Made by a program: the position numbers and the translations under genes. Positions 42,198-49,296 of a stretch of 64,000 bases of DNA are shown here, piece by piece (position 1 is the first letter of the stretch; every line of letters starts with the position of its first letter). The stretch lies in NCBI RefSeq assembly GCF_030697925.1, contig NZ_JAUYOJ010000203.1:47087-111086 (forward strand), given 5' to 3'. This stretch comes from Phenylobacterium sp. Lineage in GTDB: Bacteria; Pseudomonadota; Alphaproteobacteria; Caulobacterales; Caulobacteraceae. The notes under the pieces are model-generated. The model was not told where the DNA came from and did not search any database. It worked only from the letters and a program-made list of their open reading frames with translations.

Positions 42198-42635
42198 TCA
42201 GGCCATCTTGCCGCGGTCCGCCCTGGTCGATCCGACGAAGGCGGTGAGCCGCTCGCCCACCGACACGGGATTGCGCGTTTCGCACTCCCAGACCACCAGG
42301 ACGTCCCAGCCAAGTTCTGCAGCCTTCGCCAGGTCGCGTTCGTCGCGGGCGCGGTTGCGGTCGAACTTTTCCTGCCAGAAGGCGCGGCGGGTCTCGGGCA
42401 CGTGGGCTAGCCGGCAGCCCACGTGCTGGTGCCAGAAGCAGCCATGGACGAAGATCGCCTTGCGCCGCCCCGGGAAGGCGATGTCGGGCCGACCGGGAGC
42501 CGCCTTCCATTGCAGCCGGTAGCGATAGCCCGCAACGTGCAGCAGCCGCCTCACGATCCACTCGGGTTTGGTGTCCGCACCTCGGATGCGCGCCATATGC
42601 GCGCTGCGGGCTGCTGCGGTCAGCTTGTCGGCCAT
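42198..42635 (-). CDS. vsr: Very-short-patch repair endonuclease
   Basis: The 145-residue protein matches Vsr along its length: 'SAHMARIRGADTKPEWIVRRLLH', 'GRPDIAFPGRRKAIFVHGCFWHQH' with catalytic Asp51 and downstream His residues, 'KFDRNRARDERDLAKAAELGWDVLVVWECE'. Vsr nicks T:G mismatches that arise by deamination of 5-methylcytosine at the methylase's own site. Its presence fits the C5-type methyltransferase that follows 86 bases downstream on the same strand. It is probably the first gene of the restriction-modification operon. Confidence 0.95.
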   Translation of the reverse strand: MADKLTAAARSAHMARIRGADTKPEWIVRRLLHVAGYRYRLQWKAAPGRPDIAFPGRRKAIFVHGCFWHQHVGCRLAHVPETRRAFWQEKFDRNRARDERDLAKAAELGWDVLVVWECETRNPVSVGERLTAFVGSTRADRGKMA

Positions 42636-43185
42636 GGTTGGGACTTAAGCGGTCAGGCGCCGCACTCAACCTGGCCAAGTTGCCGCGCCCATCGTGGCGC
42701 CCCGTCATCCGGACGGGCCAAGATTGGACGGGGCCGGTCCACCAGCTCGCAGCTGGCGGGGATGGTGCGGAGGCGAAGCCCCATTTTCGAGCCAAGACCT
42801 CGTCGCCTCGCATCGTGGGCCGCCACAATGGCCGTCCAACCCCATGCGTGCGTCTTCGACCTCCTACAGAGCACGCGCGCCACTTAGGGGAGTCTATGGA
42901 GGGAATAACTCTGGGAGGCTGTATGATGTCTTCGGGTTGTTCAGCCCAAGGTGATTGCGACTAGTATCGGCATTGTCCCGATCGGATGTGTGACGGAGTG
43001 GATTTCATGGGTGGGTGCTAGCTCTCTTTGGGCGATCAAACCGAGTTCGGACGGTTGCATGGTGAAGCGCTTCCTAGCCTTACTCGATTGGTGTCTACGA
43101 GGGCGCGGATATAGCGCCTCCGTCGCCGTCGCCGCGACGGGACCCAGCGCAACGTCCTCGATCCTGTGCTGGAGGATTGGGCCGT
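42636..43185. other. Intergenic region between vsr and the RTX gene
   Basis: About 550 bases with no firm gene. Base composition is less GC-rich at about 42880-43110. A plus-strand frame from 42951 codes for a Trp/Cys/Ser-rich product that runs into the antisense of the RTX gene and has no family resemblance. A promoter for the minus-strand vsr operon must lie next to 42635, but no clear boxes are seen. Confidence 0.4.
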
Positions 43186-45006
43186 TCAGGTCGCCAGCCA
43201 GTCTCCGAGCGTGGCCTGGTTCACGCCGACCAGGATCATGCGATGCCCCCCGCCAAGGTCGACTATCGCGTCTCCAGCCTGGAAGGTGAGGACGTAGGTC
43301 TGGCCGGGCGCCTCGAAGAGCACCCTGTCGCCTTCGGCGCTTGAGAAATCGACGATCCGGTCGACGCCGGCTTCCGCGATCGCATGGAAGACGTCCGCGC
43401 CGGCTCCGCCGGCGATAGTGTCATCGCCACGATCTCCCGAGAGCCAATCGTCGCCGCTCTCCCCGGCCAGCGTGTCGTTGTCCTGACCGCCGCGCAGGAC
43501 ATCCCGGTCCGCACCGCCCAGGAGCGTGTCGGCGCCCATGTTGCCATGGACGACGTCGATGCCTGCGTCGCCGAACAGCAAGTCCTCGTCCTTGCCGCCG
43601 ACCACCCAATCGGGTCCCTCGCCGCCATAGAGCGTGTCGCGGCCCATATTGCCGTGCATGTCGTCGAAGCCGGAGCCGCCCACGAGGAAGTCCGAGCCTT
43701 CCTCGCCGCGCATGAAATCATCGCCGTCGCCGCCGGACAGGCTATCGTCGCCTGCGCGGCCATGGACCACGTCGGCGCCCTTGTCGCCCCAGATGGTGTC
43801 GGACCCCGAGCTGCCAAAGACGGTGTCTTCCGCCTCGCTGCCAAGCACGCGCTCTATGCCCGTGATCGTGTCGTCACCGAAATATCCGCTCGTCGTCCCG
43901 GCGCCCAGGTCGGCAGTCGTGTATCCGATGAGATACAGCGTATCGAAGCCGGCGCCGCCATCCAGGACGTCGTTCTGGGGCCCGCCCTCCAACTGGTCAT
44001 CTCCGGAGCCCGCGACAATGGTGTCGGCGCCGCCGTCGCCCCTGAGGGTGTCGGCGAAATCCCCGCCGCGCATCGAGTCCGCGCCGTCGCCGCCGCTGAC
44101 GACGCCATCGACCCTGCCGCCTTGGCCGTCATAGGTATCCTTGCCGCGGCCAAGATTGACCGAGCCGACCACCAGCCCGCTGTTTCGGAACGAGCTCCAG
44201 GAGTCCCCAAGGTGCACCATCCCGCGCATCTCGCCGCTGTTGGCGAACGCTTGGATCGGCGTCTGCTCGACGGGCGGCGAGGCCTGCATCGGTCGTACGA
44301 GCAGCGCGTAGTCACCCTCGATCAGGCCGCTGTTGGAGAAGCTCACGCCGGCGTCGTTCGCCGTCCCCGTCTCCAGCATGACGGCCGCAGAATGCCTCTG
44401 CGGATCGAGGTCGCTGACGCGGATCGTCCCGGAGTTGTTGAAGGTGCCGCCAAACCCAAACATGTACACGGCTTCGGTATCAAACCGGCTTGTCAGAGCG
44501 ATTGAGCCGCTGTTGGCGAAATGCCCCTGGTTCATTATGCGCACGCCATAGGCCTGGTCGGCGTTGACCGTGATCGTGCCGCTGTTCTCAACCCGCAGCG
44601 GGCCATCGAACTGGCTGTCCGAGGAATAGGTGGTGATGGCTGAAGCCCCACCCTGGCTGGTCAGTTGGATCGTTCCGCGGTTGATGATGTCCGGTCCCCA
44701 GGAGCCGTTGTAGACCCCCTGCCCCCAGGCGCTCCCCGTCGTGGTCACCGCCAGGACGCCGGTCGGCTCGATGACGAATTGTCCCTTGGAGCCCGGCCAG
44801 TCGCCGATATAGGCGGCCGCAAAATAGCCGGGTCCGGCGCCGGTGCCCACGGGTCCGCTGGCGGTGACCTCTATCCGCCCGCCAATGGACACGTCGAATG
44901 CGCTCCGATCAGCGCTCCATTCGACATGCAGGCCGTCCTGTTGCTGGAACTGCAGCGTCGCGCCCGCCGCCAGGGTGTATGGGCCAATCACAAGTAAGGT
45001 CGGCAC
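43186..45006 (-). CDS. RTX-type calcium-binding secreted protein
   Basis: The 606-residue protein starts at a GTG with GGAG five bases upstream and has no Sec signal. Residues 1-270 contain repeated beta-helix-like 'NSGTI' units ('NRGTIQLTS', 'ENSGTITVN', 'ANSGSIALT', 'NNSGTIRVS', 'SNSGLIEGD'). Residues about 285-535 hold some 15 RTX nonapeptides (GGxGxDxxx), and the last 70 residues ('GVDRIVDFSSAEGDRVLF...AGDAIVDLGGGHRMIL') closely resemble the end of the SGNH-RTX protein at 6279. That shared end is the likely type I secretion signal for the HlyB/HlyD-like exporter. The beta-helix part suggests adhesion or a surface role. Confidence 0.88.
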   Translation of the reverse strand: MPTLLVIGPYTLAAGATLQFQQQDGLHVEWSADRSAFDVSIGGRIEVTASGPVGTGAGPGYFAAAYIGDWPGSKGQFVIEPTGVLAVTTTGSAWGQGVYNGSWGPDIINRGTIQLTSQGGASAITTYSSDSQFDGPLRVENSGTITVNADQAYGVRIMNQGHFANSGSIALTSRFDTEAVYMFGFGGTFNNSGTIRVSDLDPQRHSAAVMLETGTANDAGVSFSNSGLIEGDYALLVRPMQASPPVEQTPIQAFANSGEMRGMVHLGDSWSSFRNSGLVVGSVNLGRGKDTYDGQGGRVDGVVSGGDGADSMRGGDFADTLRGDGGADTIVAGSGDDQLEGGPQNDVLDGGAGFDTLYLIGYTTADLGAGTTSGYFGDDTITGIERVLGSEAEDTVFGSSGSDTIWGDKGADVVHGRAGDDSLSGGDGDDFMRGEEGSDFLVGGSGFDDMHGNMGRDTLYGGEGPDWVVGGKDEDLLFGDAGIDVVHGNMGADTLLGGADRDVLRGGQDNDTLAGESGDDWLSGDRGDDTIAGGAGADVFHAIAEAGVDRIVDFSSAEGDRVLFEAPGQTYVLTFQAGDAIVDLGGGHRMILVGVNQATLGDWLAT

Positions 45007-45247
45007 GGGAACTCCAGGACGGCGAACTGCAGGACGATGACGCCGAGCCGGCGGATAAGACCGCCATTGCCAAGCTCGTACAATTCAAACTTGTGCCACC
45101 GGCTTGCGCGACCACCCCCACGCCCGCTCCGCCCGTCCCTTAGGACGCGGCTCGGAACCGGGGCTGGGCCTTCCGGCGCCCCACGCGACTTCAAGGCGCC
45201 TGCGCCCTCGTAGGAGGGAGGGGCAAGGGCGCCGTGAGAAGCGAAAT

Positions 45248-45475
45248 CTATTCCGACGTCAGTAGCGACGCTGCTGACACACCCAGCGCGTCAGCAATCC
45301 TACCAATATTGTCGATCGACACGTTGGTCTCTGCTCGCTCGACAAATCCGACGAACGTTCGGTGAAGACCCGCTACGTCCGCGAGGGCCTCTTGGCTAAG
45401 ACCGCGCTCCTTACGGATACGACGAACTTTCGTCCCAAAGACTTTCCGGAGTTCATGCTTCTCGGCACCCGACAT
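45248..45475 (-). CDS. Short Xre-family regulator
   Basis: A 75-residue protein that is nearly all HTH: 'FGTKVRRIRKERGLSQEALADVAGLHRTFVGFVERAETNVSIDNIGRIADALGVSAASLL'. The pattern matches small phage and restriction-control (C protein-like) regulators. It is divergent from another Xre gene at 45548 with a 72-base AT-rich gap, so the two may control each other. It is not adjacent to the restriction genes at 39.5-42.6 kb, so a C-protein role is uncertain. Confidence 0.85.
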   Translation of the reverse strand: MSGAEKHELRKVFGTKVRRIRKERGLSQEALADVAGLHRTFVGFVERAETNVSIDNIGRIADALGVSAASLLTSE

Positions 45476-45547
45476 GCCAGAAGCGTTGGTTCTAGACGTG
45501 TATACGTCGACAGCATATACATAGCATATTGCGTTGGAGAGAGTTCG
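45476..45547. promoter_or_regulatory. Divergent promoter/operator between two Xre genes
   Basis: The 72-base gap is AT-rich and includes the palindrome GTATAC in GTGTATACGTCGACAGCAT and the sequence ATATACATAGCATATTGC before the ribosome site GGAGAGAG at about 45536-45543 of the plus-strand gene. Both genes encode Xre regulators, so operator sites for one or both are expected here. Confidence 0.5.
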
Positions 45548-45994
45548 ATGCCGCCCATCCCAAGAGTCAGGGGATCACGTCAGCTTGACCTTCACCTGGG
45601 GCTTCGAGTGCGGGCGCGGAGGAAGGAGGCTGGCTTGAGTCTTGAGGCACTAGCGACGGACTTGGGGATAGCCTATCAGCAAGTTCAAAAGTATGAGACC
45701 GGGGCCAATCGGATCAGCGCCTCAACGCTCTACGAAATTGCTCGAGCCCTACGAACACCGGTGACGTACTTCTACGCGGGGCTGCCCTCTGCGGGAGAGC
45801 ATTCCGTTGGTTTCAGCGCCGCAGCTCGGATCGACGCCGTCCTGGCGACGCCTGGAGGTCGCGAACTCGTGGATGCCTACCTGTCCATGCCAAGGCAGCT
45901 GCGCCAGCCGTTCGTCGCGCTGGCCCGCGGCGTCGCCAACGATGACAGCCTCCCGGAAACGCCGCAGGCAATCCGTTTGCCGACCTGGCGCTAG
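45548..45994 (+). CDS. Xre-family transcriptional regulator
   Basis: The 148-residue protein begins at the ATG at 45548, which has GGAGAG a few bases upstream; the open frame extends 186 bases further but overlaps the divergent regulator. HTH: 'LHLGLRVRARRKEAGLSLEALATDLGIAYQQVQKYETGANRISASTLYEIARAL', with the 'QQVQKY-(R/T)GANR(V/I)S' helix shared with genes at 26004 and 63813. The remaining helical part ends 'PQAIRLPTWR'. Targets are unknown; the divergent layout suggests cross-regulation with the 75-residue Xre protein. Confidence 0.85.
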   Translation: MPPIPRVRGSRQLDLHLGLRVRARRKEAGLSLEALATDLGIAYQQVQKYETGANRISASTLYEIARALRTPVTYFYAGLPSAGEHSVGFSAAARIDAVLATPGGRELVDAYLSMPRQLRQPFVALARGVANDDSLPETPQAIRLPTWR

Positions 45995-46140
45995 GACGAG
46001 CTGCGCCGACCGGCCGCTTGGCCTCCCGCCTTGAGCGGCGCGATAAGGCGGGTGATCCACTTGGGGGCGGGCCAATGGGCGTCCAGCGGCGGCCGGTCGA
46101 CCGATAGTTCGATCGACCTGCGACGGACTGTCGCCACGGG

Positions 46141-46848
46141 CTATGGGAACTTGAGCCTTTGAGCCTCGACGTTGGCGCGGGCGATGAGCGCCGGCAGCCG
46201 TGAGAGGACCTGGCCTTGATGCGTCCTTGACACGTCGATGGCCCGCACTAGGTCCCCCGCGGTCACGGCGGCTGCGATACCGCGAAGGGCGTCGATCGTG
46301 GCACGACGATGGTCGAGGACCTCAAGGTCCATGCGGCGGACCAGCCGCGTCCGGTCGGCCGCATTTCGGATGATGGCCCGCACGGTGGCGTTGCCGGCGA
46401 CATTCGCAAGGTCACTGTATAGGAGGTGTAGGTCCTCCACATAGGTCTCGGCGGCTGCTTGTGGTTCTCCGTCGAGCCCTGACGATACGCGCCGCTCCAG
46501 CCTCCCGAAGCCTTCGCTGATGGTCGAGCCGGCCGACGGGCCCGCCAATTCCACGGAGGATACATAGAGGATCATGAGCAGCTGGTGCAGGTCGCTTTGC
46601 TCGTCCACCGTCCAAGGCTTGGTGAAATAGCCCCGGCTTGCCTCGGCCCGGATGAAACCTTCCGCCGCGAGCCGGACCAGCGCGTCGCGGACAGGCGTGA
46701 CGCTGATCTGGAAATGGCCGGCCAAGTCCGTTGGCGACAGCCGCCGGCCCGGCCGAAGCTGGTTGCGGATCGCCAGGCGTTTGAGGTGCTCATAGGCCGA
46801 AGCCGATTTGCTGAGCACGCCGGGCGATCCTGTGAAGTCGTCCATCAA
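46141..46848 (-). CDS. GntR-family regulator (FCD/FadR-type C-terminal domain)
   Basis: The 235-residue protein has a winged HTH ('YEHLKRLAIRNQLRPGRRLSPTDLAGHFQISVTPVRDALVRLAAEGFI', about residues 18-68) and a helical C-terminal domain with 'RAIIRNAADRTRLVRRMDLEVLDHRRATIDALRGIAAAVTAGD', the FCD ligand domain pattern. Such proteins sense small carboxylic acids or related metabolites. It stands alone between the Xre pair and the T4SS regulators, with no metabolic operon nearby to suggest a ligand. Confidence 0.85.
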   Translation of the reverse strand: MMDDFTGSPGVLSKSASAYEHLKRLAIRNQLRPGRRLSPTDLAGHFQISVTPVRDALVRLAAEGFIRAEASRGYFTKPWTVDEQSDLHQLLMILYVSSVELAGPSAGSTISEGFGRLERRVSSGLDGEPQAAAETYVEDLHLLYSDLANVAGNATVRAIIRNAADRTRLVRRMDLEVLDHRRATIDALRGIAAAVTAGDLVRAIDVSRTHQGQVLSRLPALIARANVEAQRLKFP

Positions 46849-47250
46849 TCCGACTCTCCGGACTAGGTCGTGGCCCCAAGGCGAACTTCACTCTACGGTT
46901 GTGGTTAAGGTCAAGCCTTTTCGGCCTCAAGCGTCTCTCTTCAAGTAAATGTGACGCTATATTCACGGATTTCTGCGCTGTATCGGCCTATGGCAGAAAT
47001 CAACTTGGTGTCTAGAATAGATAGGTGGATTCGTGCGTGGACACTTGCTGAAGATATTTGAAACAACCACGCTGCAGACTCCGCAAGGAGTTTGCATAAC
47101 GAGGTTTCCCAGCCAGTCATGGGCAAGGCTGCCGGGCAGCCCGCACGGTCCGCGTCGTTTTTTATTCAAAATCCGTGAGCTCGACATTGACGTCCGCGCC
47201 CAATGGCACAATGTACACTCGTACAAGTTGAATTGCGAGTCATTCTCGAC
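46849..47250. other. Less GC-rich intergenic region
   Basis: About 400 bases between divergent regulators (GntR-type to the left, the split Xre/LuxR pair to the right). Composition is clearly less GC-rich than the flanks, notably 46930-47130 and 47200-47235, where TGTACACTCGTACAAGTTG just precedes the Xre-like gene and holds overlapping GTAC-type half-sites. No open frame gives a believable protein. Promoters for both flanking genes should lie here. Confidence 0.4.
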
Positions 47251-47673
47251 ATGCACCCCTTGGAAAGCGACACCGGCCGAGGCCGCCGGGTGCTCTCAGA
47301 AGCGATCCGTGCCGTGCGCAAGCGACGGCGGCTCAAGGTGGGTGACGTGGCGCAGCGGATGGACCTGGCCCGGCGGTCCTATGAGTATTTCGAGGCCGAG
47401 GGTTCGCTCGACCTCACCCGTCTCCAGCGCTTCGCCGAGGTCACGCGCAGCGACGCCTACGCCATCCTGTTGAGCATCCCCCTCGGCTCCCCGCAGTTTG
47501 CAGCGCGGTGCGCCGACAACAAGATGATGACCACATTCCTGACCCTGGCCCGGGAGTTCGACCTGCGACTCGGCGACGACATCGCCAGGCTCGGGACGGA
47601 GTCCATCACTCGCGCCTTCGCCACCGCATTTCGGGACCTTGAGAGCTTAGCGCGAGGCGACGGCAAGGCGTGA
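47251..47673 (+). CDS. Xre-type regulator, first half of a split Xre/LuxR pair
   Basis: The 140-residue protein has an HTH at about residues 14-60 ('LSEAIRAVRKRRRLKVGDVAQRMDLARRSYEYFEAEGSLDLTRLQRFAEVTRSDAYAILL'). A helical region follows ('FLTLAREFDLRLGDDIARLGTESITRAFATAFRDLESLARG'). Order and spacing match residues 14-135 of the fused regulator at 25080. The stop overlaps the next gene's GTG start by four bases (47670-47673). It lies directly upstream of T4SS locus 2 and is its best candidate regulator. An ATG-type start further upstream at 47203 is possible but lacks family match. Confidence 0.75.
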   Translation: MHPLESDTGRGRRVLSEAIRAVRKRRRLKVGDVAQRMDLARRSYEYFEAEGSLDLTRLQRFAEVTRSDAYAILLSIPLGSPQFAARCADNKMMTTFLTLAREFDLRLGDDIARLGTESITRAFATAFRDLESLARGDGKA

Positions 47674-47912
47674 GCGTGGGCCGTTTCCAAGCCGCCCGCG
47701 CGGCCTCCCGGGCGCGCGGCGTCCGGTTGACGCCACGTCAGCTGGAGTGCCTGGCCTTAGTGCGGGCGGGCAAGGCATCGGCGGAGATCGGCCTCATCCT
47801 GGGGCTCTCCAGCCGTAGCGTCGACACCTATATCGCCTCGGCGTGCCTAAGGCTTGGCGTCTCCAAGCGCAGCCAGGCCGTGCTCGTCGCCGTGCGGCTC
47901 GGACTACTATAG
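47670..47912 (+). CDS. LuxR-type HTH protein, second half of a split Xre/LuxR pair
   Basis: The 80-residue protein starts at a GTG inside the preceding stop (GTGA overlap). It is little more than a GerE/LuxR HTH: 'LTPRQLECLALVRAGKASAEIGLILGLSSRSVDTYIASACLRLGVSKRSQAVLVAV'. It corresponds to the C-terminal domain of the fused regulator at 25080. The four-base overlap suggests co-translation, and the two subunits may act as a complex equal to the fused form. Virulence-type T4SS genes begin 132 bases downstream on the same strand. Confidence 0.78.
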   Translation: MSVGRFQAARAASRARGVRLTPRQLECLALVRAGKASAEIGLILGLSSRSVDTYIASACLRLGVSKRSQAVLVAVRLGLL

Positions 47913-48044
47913 TAATTCTACGATATTGAAATCGCGCGACTTTTGATCAATCTTGTCACAACCTTGATTTGTGATGGAGAAGGTCATGCACGCCAACATT
48001 GCGATCCGCCCGCAGCCCGCGGCACGGCTCGGGAGAGGCCGCGC

Positions 48045-48671
48045 ATGATCCTAGAACTCGCCGCCGCGCTGGCGCTTTCGGAGCGATGCGCGCCTAAAAT
48101 CGCTCCAGGGACCTTGATCCCGATCGTCCGCACGGAGAGCGGCTTCGACACCCTGGCGATCGGCGTCAACCGGGGCGCGACCGGTTGGGCGCGTCCGCGG
48201 ACGCCGCAAGCCGCCGCCCAGATAGCCCGCAAGCTGATCGCCGACGGGGCGAACCTCGACCTGGGCCTGGCCCAGATCAACACCGCCAACCTCGCGCGCC
48301 TTCGCCTGTCCGTCGAGGACGCCTTCGACCCATGTCGCAACCTCGCTGCGGCGGGGGAGCTCCTGGCGGCGAACTACCACGCTGTGCGTGGTCGGGCGCC
48401 CAATGACCAGGCCGCGCTGAGGACCGCCCTGTCGCTCTACAACACCGGGCGGACGGACCGGGGCTTCCGCAACGGCTATGTCGCCAAGGTCGAGGCCGCG
48501 GCGCGCTCACTGGTCCCAGCCATCGATATGGCCCCGGAGACGAAGGCCCCGACGGCTGGCGACACCGGGCCGGCGTCGCGCGACGTCTTCGCACGCGCCA
48601 GCAGCTCCCCGATCCTGGTGTTCGCGGCCGGCGCCCCCTCGACGCAGTCGAGCCTGGAGGTCGCCCCATGA
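48045..48671 (+). CDS. virB1: VirB1-like lytic transglycosylase (locus 2)
   Basis: The 208-residue protein starts at the ATG at 48045 with GGGAGAGG upstream. It shows the SLT core 'IPIVRTESGFDTLAIGVNRG' with the catalytic Glu, 'GANLDLGLAQINTANLARL' and 'ALSLYNTGRTDRGFRNGYVAKVE', as in VirB1. There is no clear signal peptide, so export may be weak or use an unusual route. It heads the second virB run, and its stop overlaps virB2 by four bases. The C-terminal 50 residues are low-complexity. Confidence 0.9.
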   Translation: MILELAAALALSERCAPKIAPGTLIPIVRTESGFDTLAIGVNRGATGWARPRTPQAAAQIARKLIADGANLDLGLAQINTANLARLRLSVEDAFDPCRNLAAAGELLAANYHAVRGRAPNDQAALRTALSLYNTGRTDRGFRNGYVAKVEAAARSLVPAIDMAPETKAPTAGDTGPASRDVFARASSSPILVFAAGAPSTQSSLEVAP

Positions 48672-48967
48672 ACCCGCTCGCCGTTCGCCGCGCCGGCGCC
48701 GTGGCCTCCATCGCGCTCGTGGTCGCGCTAGGCGCCGTCCAGCCTGCGCTCGCCCAGGACGTCGAGGGTCTCCTCCAGAACGTCGTGGACATGTTGACCG
48801 GTAACACCGCGCGCCTCCTGGCGGTCATCGCCGTGGTGGTCGTGGGCATCCTCTGGATGTTCGGCCTCTTCGACCTGCGCCGGGCCGCCATTGTGGTGCT
48901 TGGCATCATCGTCGTCTTCGGCGCCGCCGAGATCGTCGACATGCTGACTGGGGGCGGAACGCCATGA
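48668..48967 (+). CDS. virB2: VirB2-like T4SS pilin (locus 2)
   Basis: The 99-residue pre-pilin has a signal peptide ending near 'QPALAQD', then two hydrophobic helices ('RLLAVIAVVVVGILWMFG' and 'AAIVVLGIIVVFGAAEIVDML'). It is the expected major pilus subunit. Four-base overlaps join it to virB1 and virB3. Its mature sequence differs clearly from the locus 1 pilin, so the two systems build distinct pili. Confidence 0.93.
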   Translation: MNPLAVRRAGAVASIALVVALGAVQPALAQDVEGLLQNVVDMLTGNTARLLAVIAVVVVGILWMFGLFDLRRAAIVVLGIIVVFGAAEIVDMLTGGGTP

Positions 48968-49296
48968 TCGAGGCGCGGCTCACCGAGGACACCCTCTTCC
49001 TGGCCTGCACGCGCCCGGCCATGGTCTGGGGCGTGCCGATGGAGGCGATGGGGATCAACCTCATCGTCACCGGCCTGGCCTTCCTCATCGGCGGCAGCCT
49101 CGCCTGGCTTGCCCTGGCCCTCGTGCTCCACGCGGTGTTCCGCGGCGTCTGCGCCACCGACCACAACGCCTTCCGGGTGCTCTCAGTCTGGCTGGAGACC
49201 CGCGGCCGCGCGCGCAACGGATCGCTGTGGGGTGGAAGCTCCTGCACGCCGTTGCCGCTGCACCGCGTCCGCCGGCCGCGAGAGCGGCATGCCTAG
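48964..49296 (+). CDS. virB3: VirB3-like T4SS membrane protein (locus 2)
   Basis: The 110-residue protein opens 'MIEARLTEDTLFLACTRPAMVWGVPMEAMGI', with the VirB3 'TRPAM-x-x-G-V' motif, and then a double hydrophobic segment ('INLIVTGLAFLIGGSLAWLALALVLHAVF'). The last 25 residues are basic and Ser-rich. It overlaps virB2 by four bases and virB4 by eight. Expected role: inner-membrane partner of VirB4. Confidence 0.92.
   Translation: MIEARLTEDTLFLACTRPAMVWGVPMEAMGINLIVTGLAFLIGGSLAWLALALVLHAVFRGVCATDHNAFRVLSVWLETRGRARNGSLWGGSSCTPLPLHRVRRPRERHA

Noticed and set aside
42112..42828. N-terminal extension of the C5 methyltransferase frame
   Set aside because: It crosses the whole vsr gene in another frame. 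The family start with motif I is at 42111.
42951..43289. 112-codon plus-strand frame between vsr and the RTX gene
   Set aside because: Composition is not protein-like after about 60 residues and the end is antisense to the RTX gene.
43384..44505. Long plus-strand frame opposite the RTX gene, rich in Val and Ala
   Set aside because: It mirrors the RTX repeats on the other strand. The minus strand has Ca-binding nonapeptides and a type I signal.
46963..47256. 97-codon minus-strand frame in the less GC-rich gap
   Set aside because: High Cys/Ser content without pattern, no start signal, and it covers the probable promoter region of the regulator at 47251.
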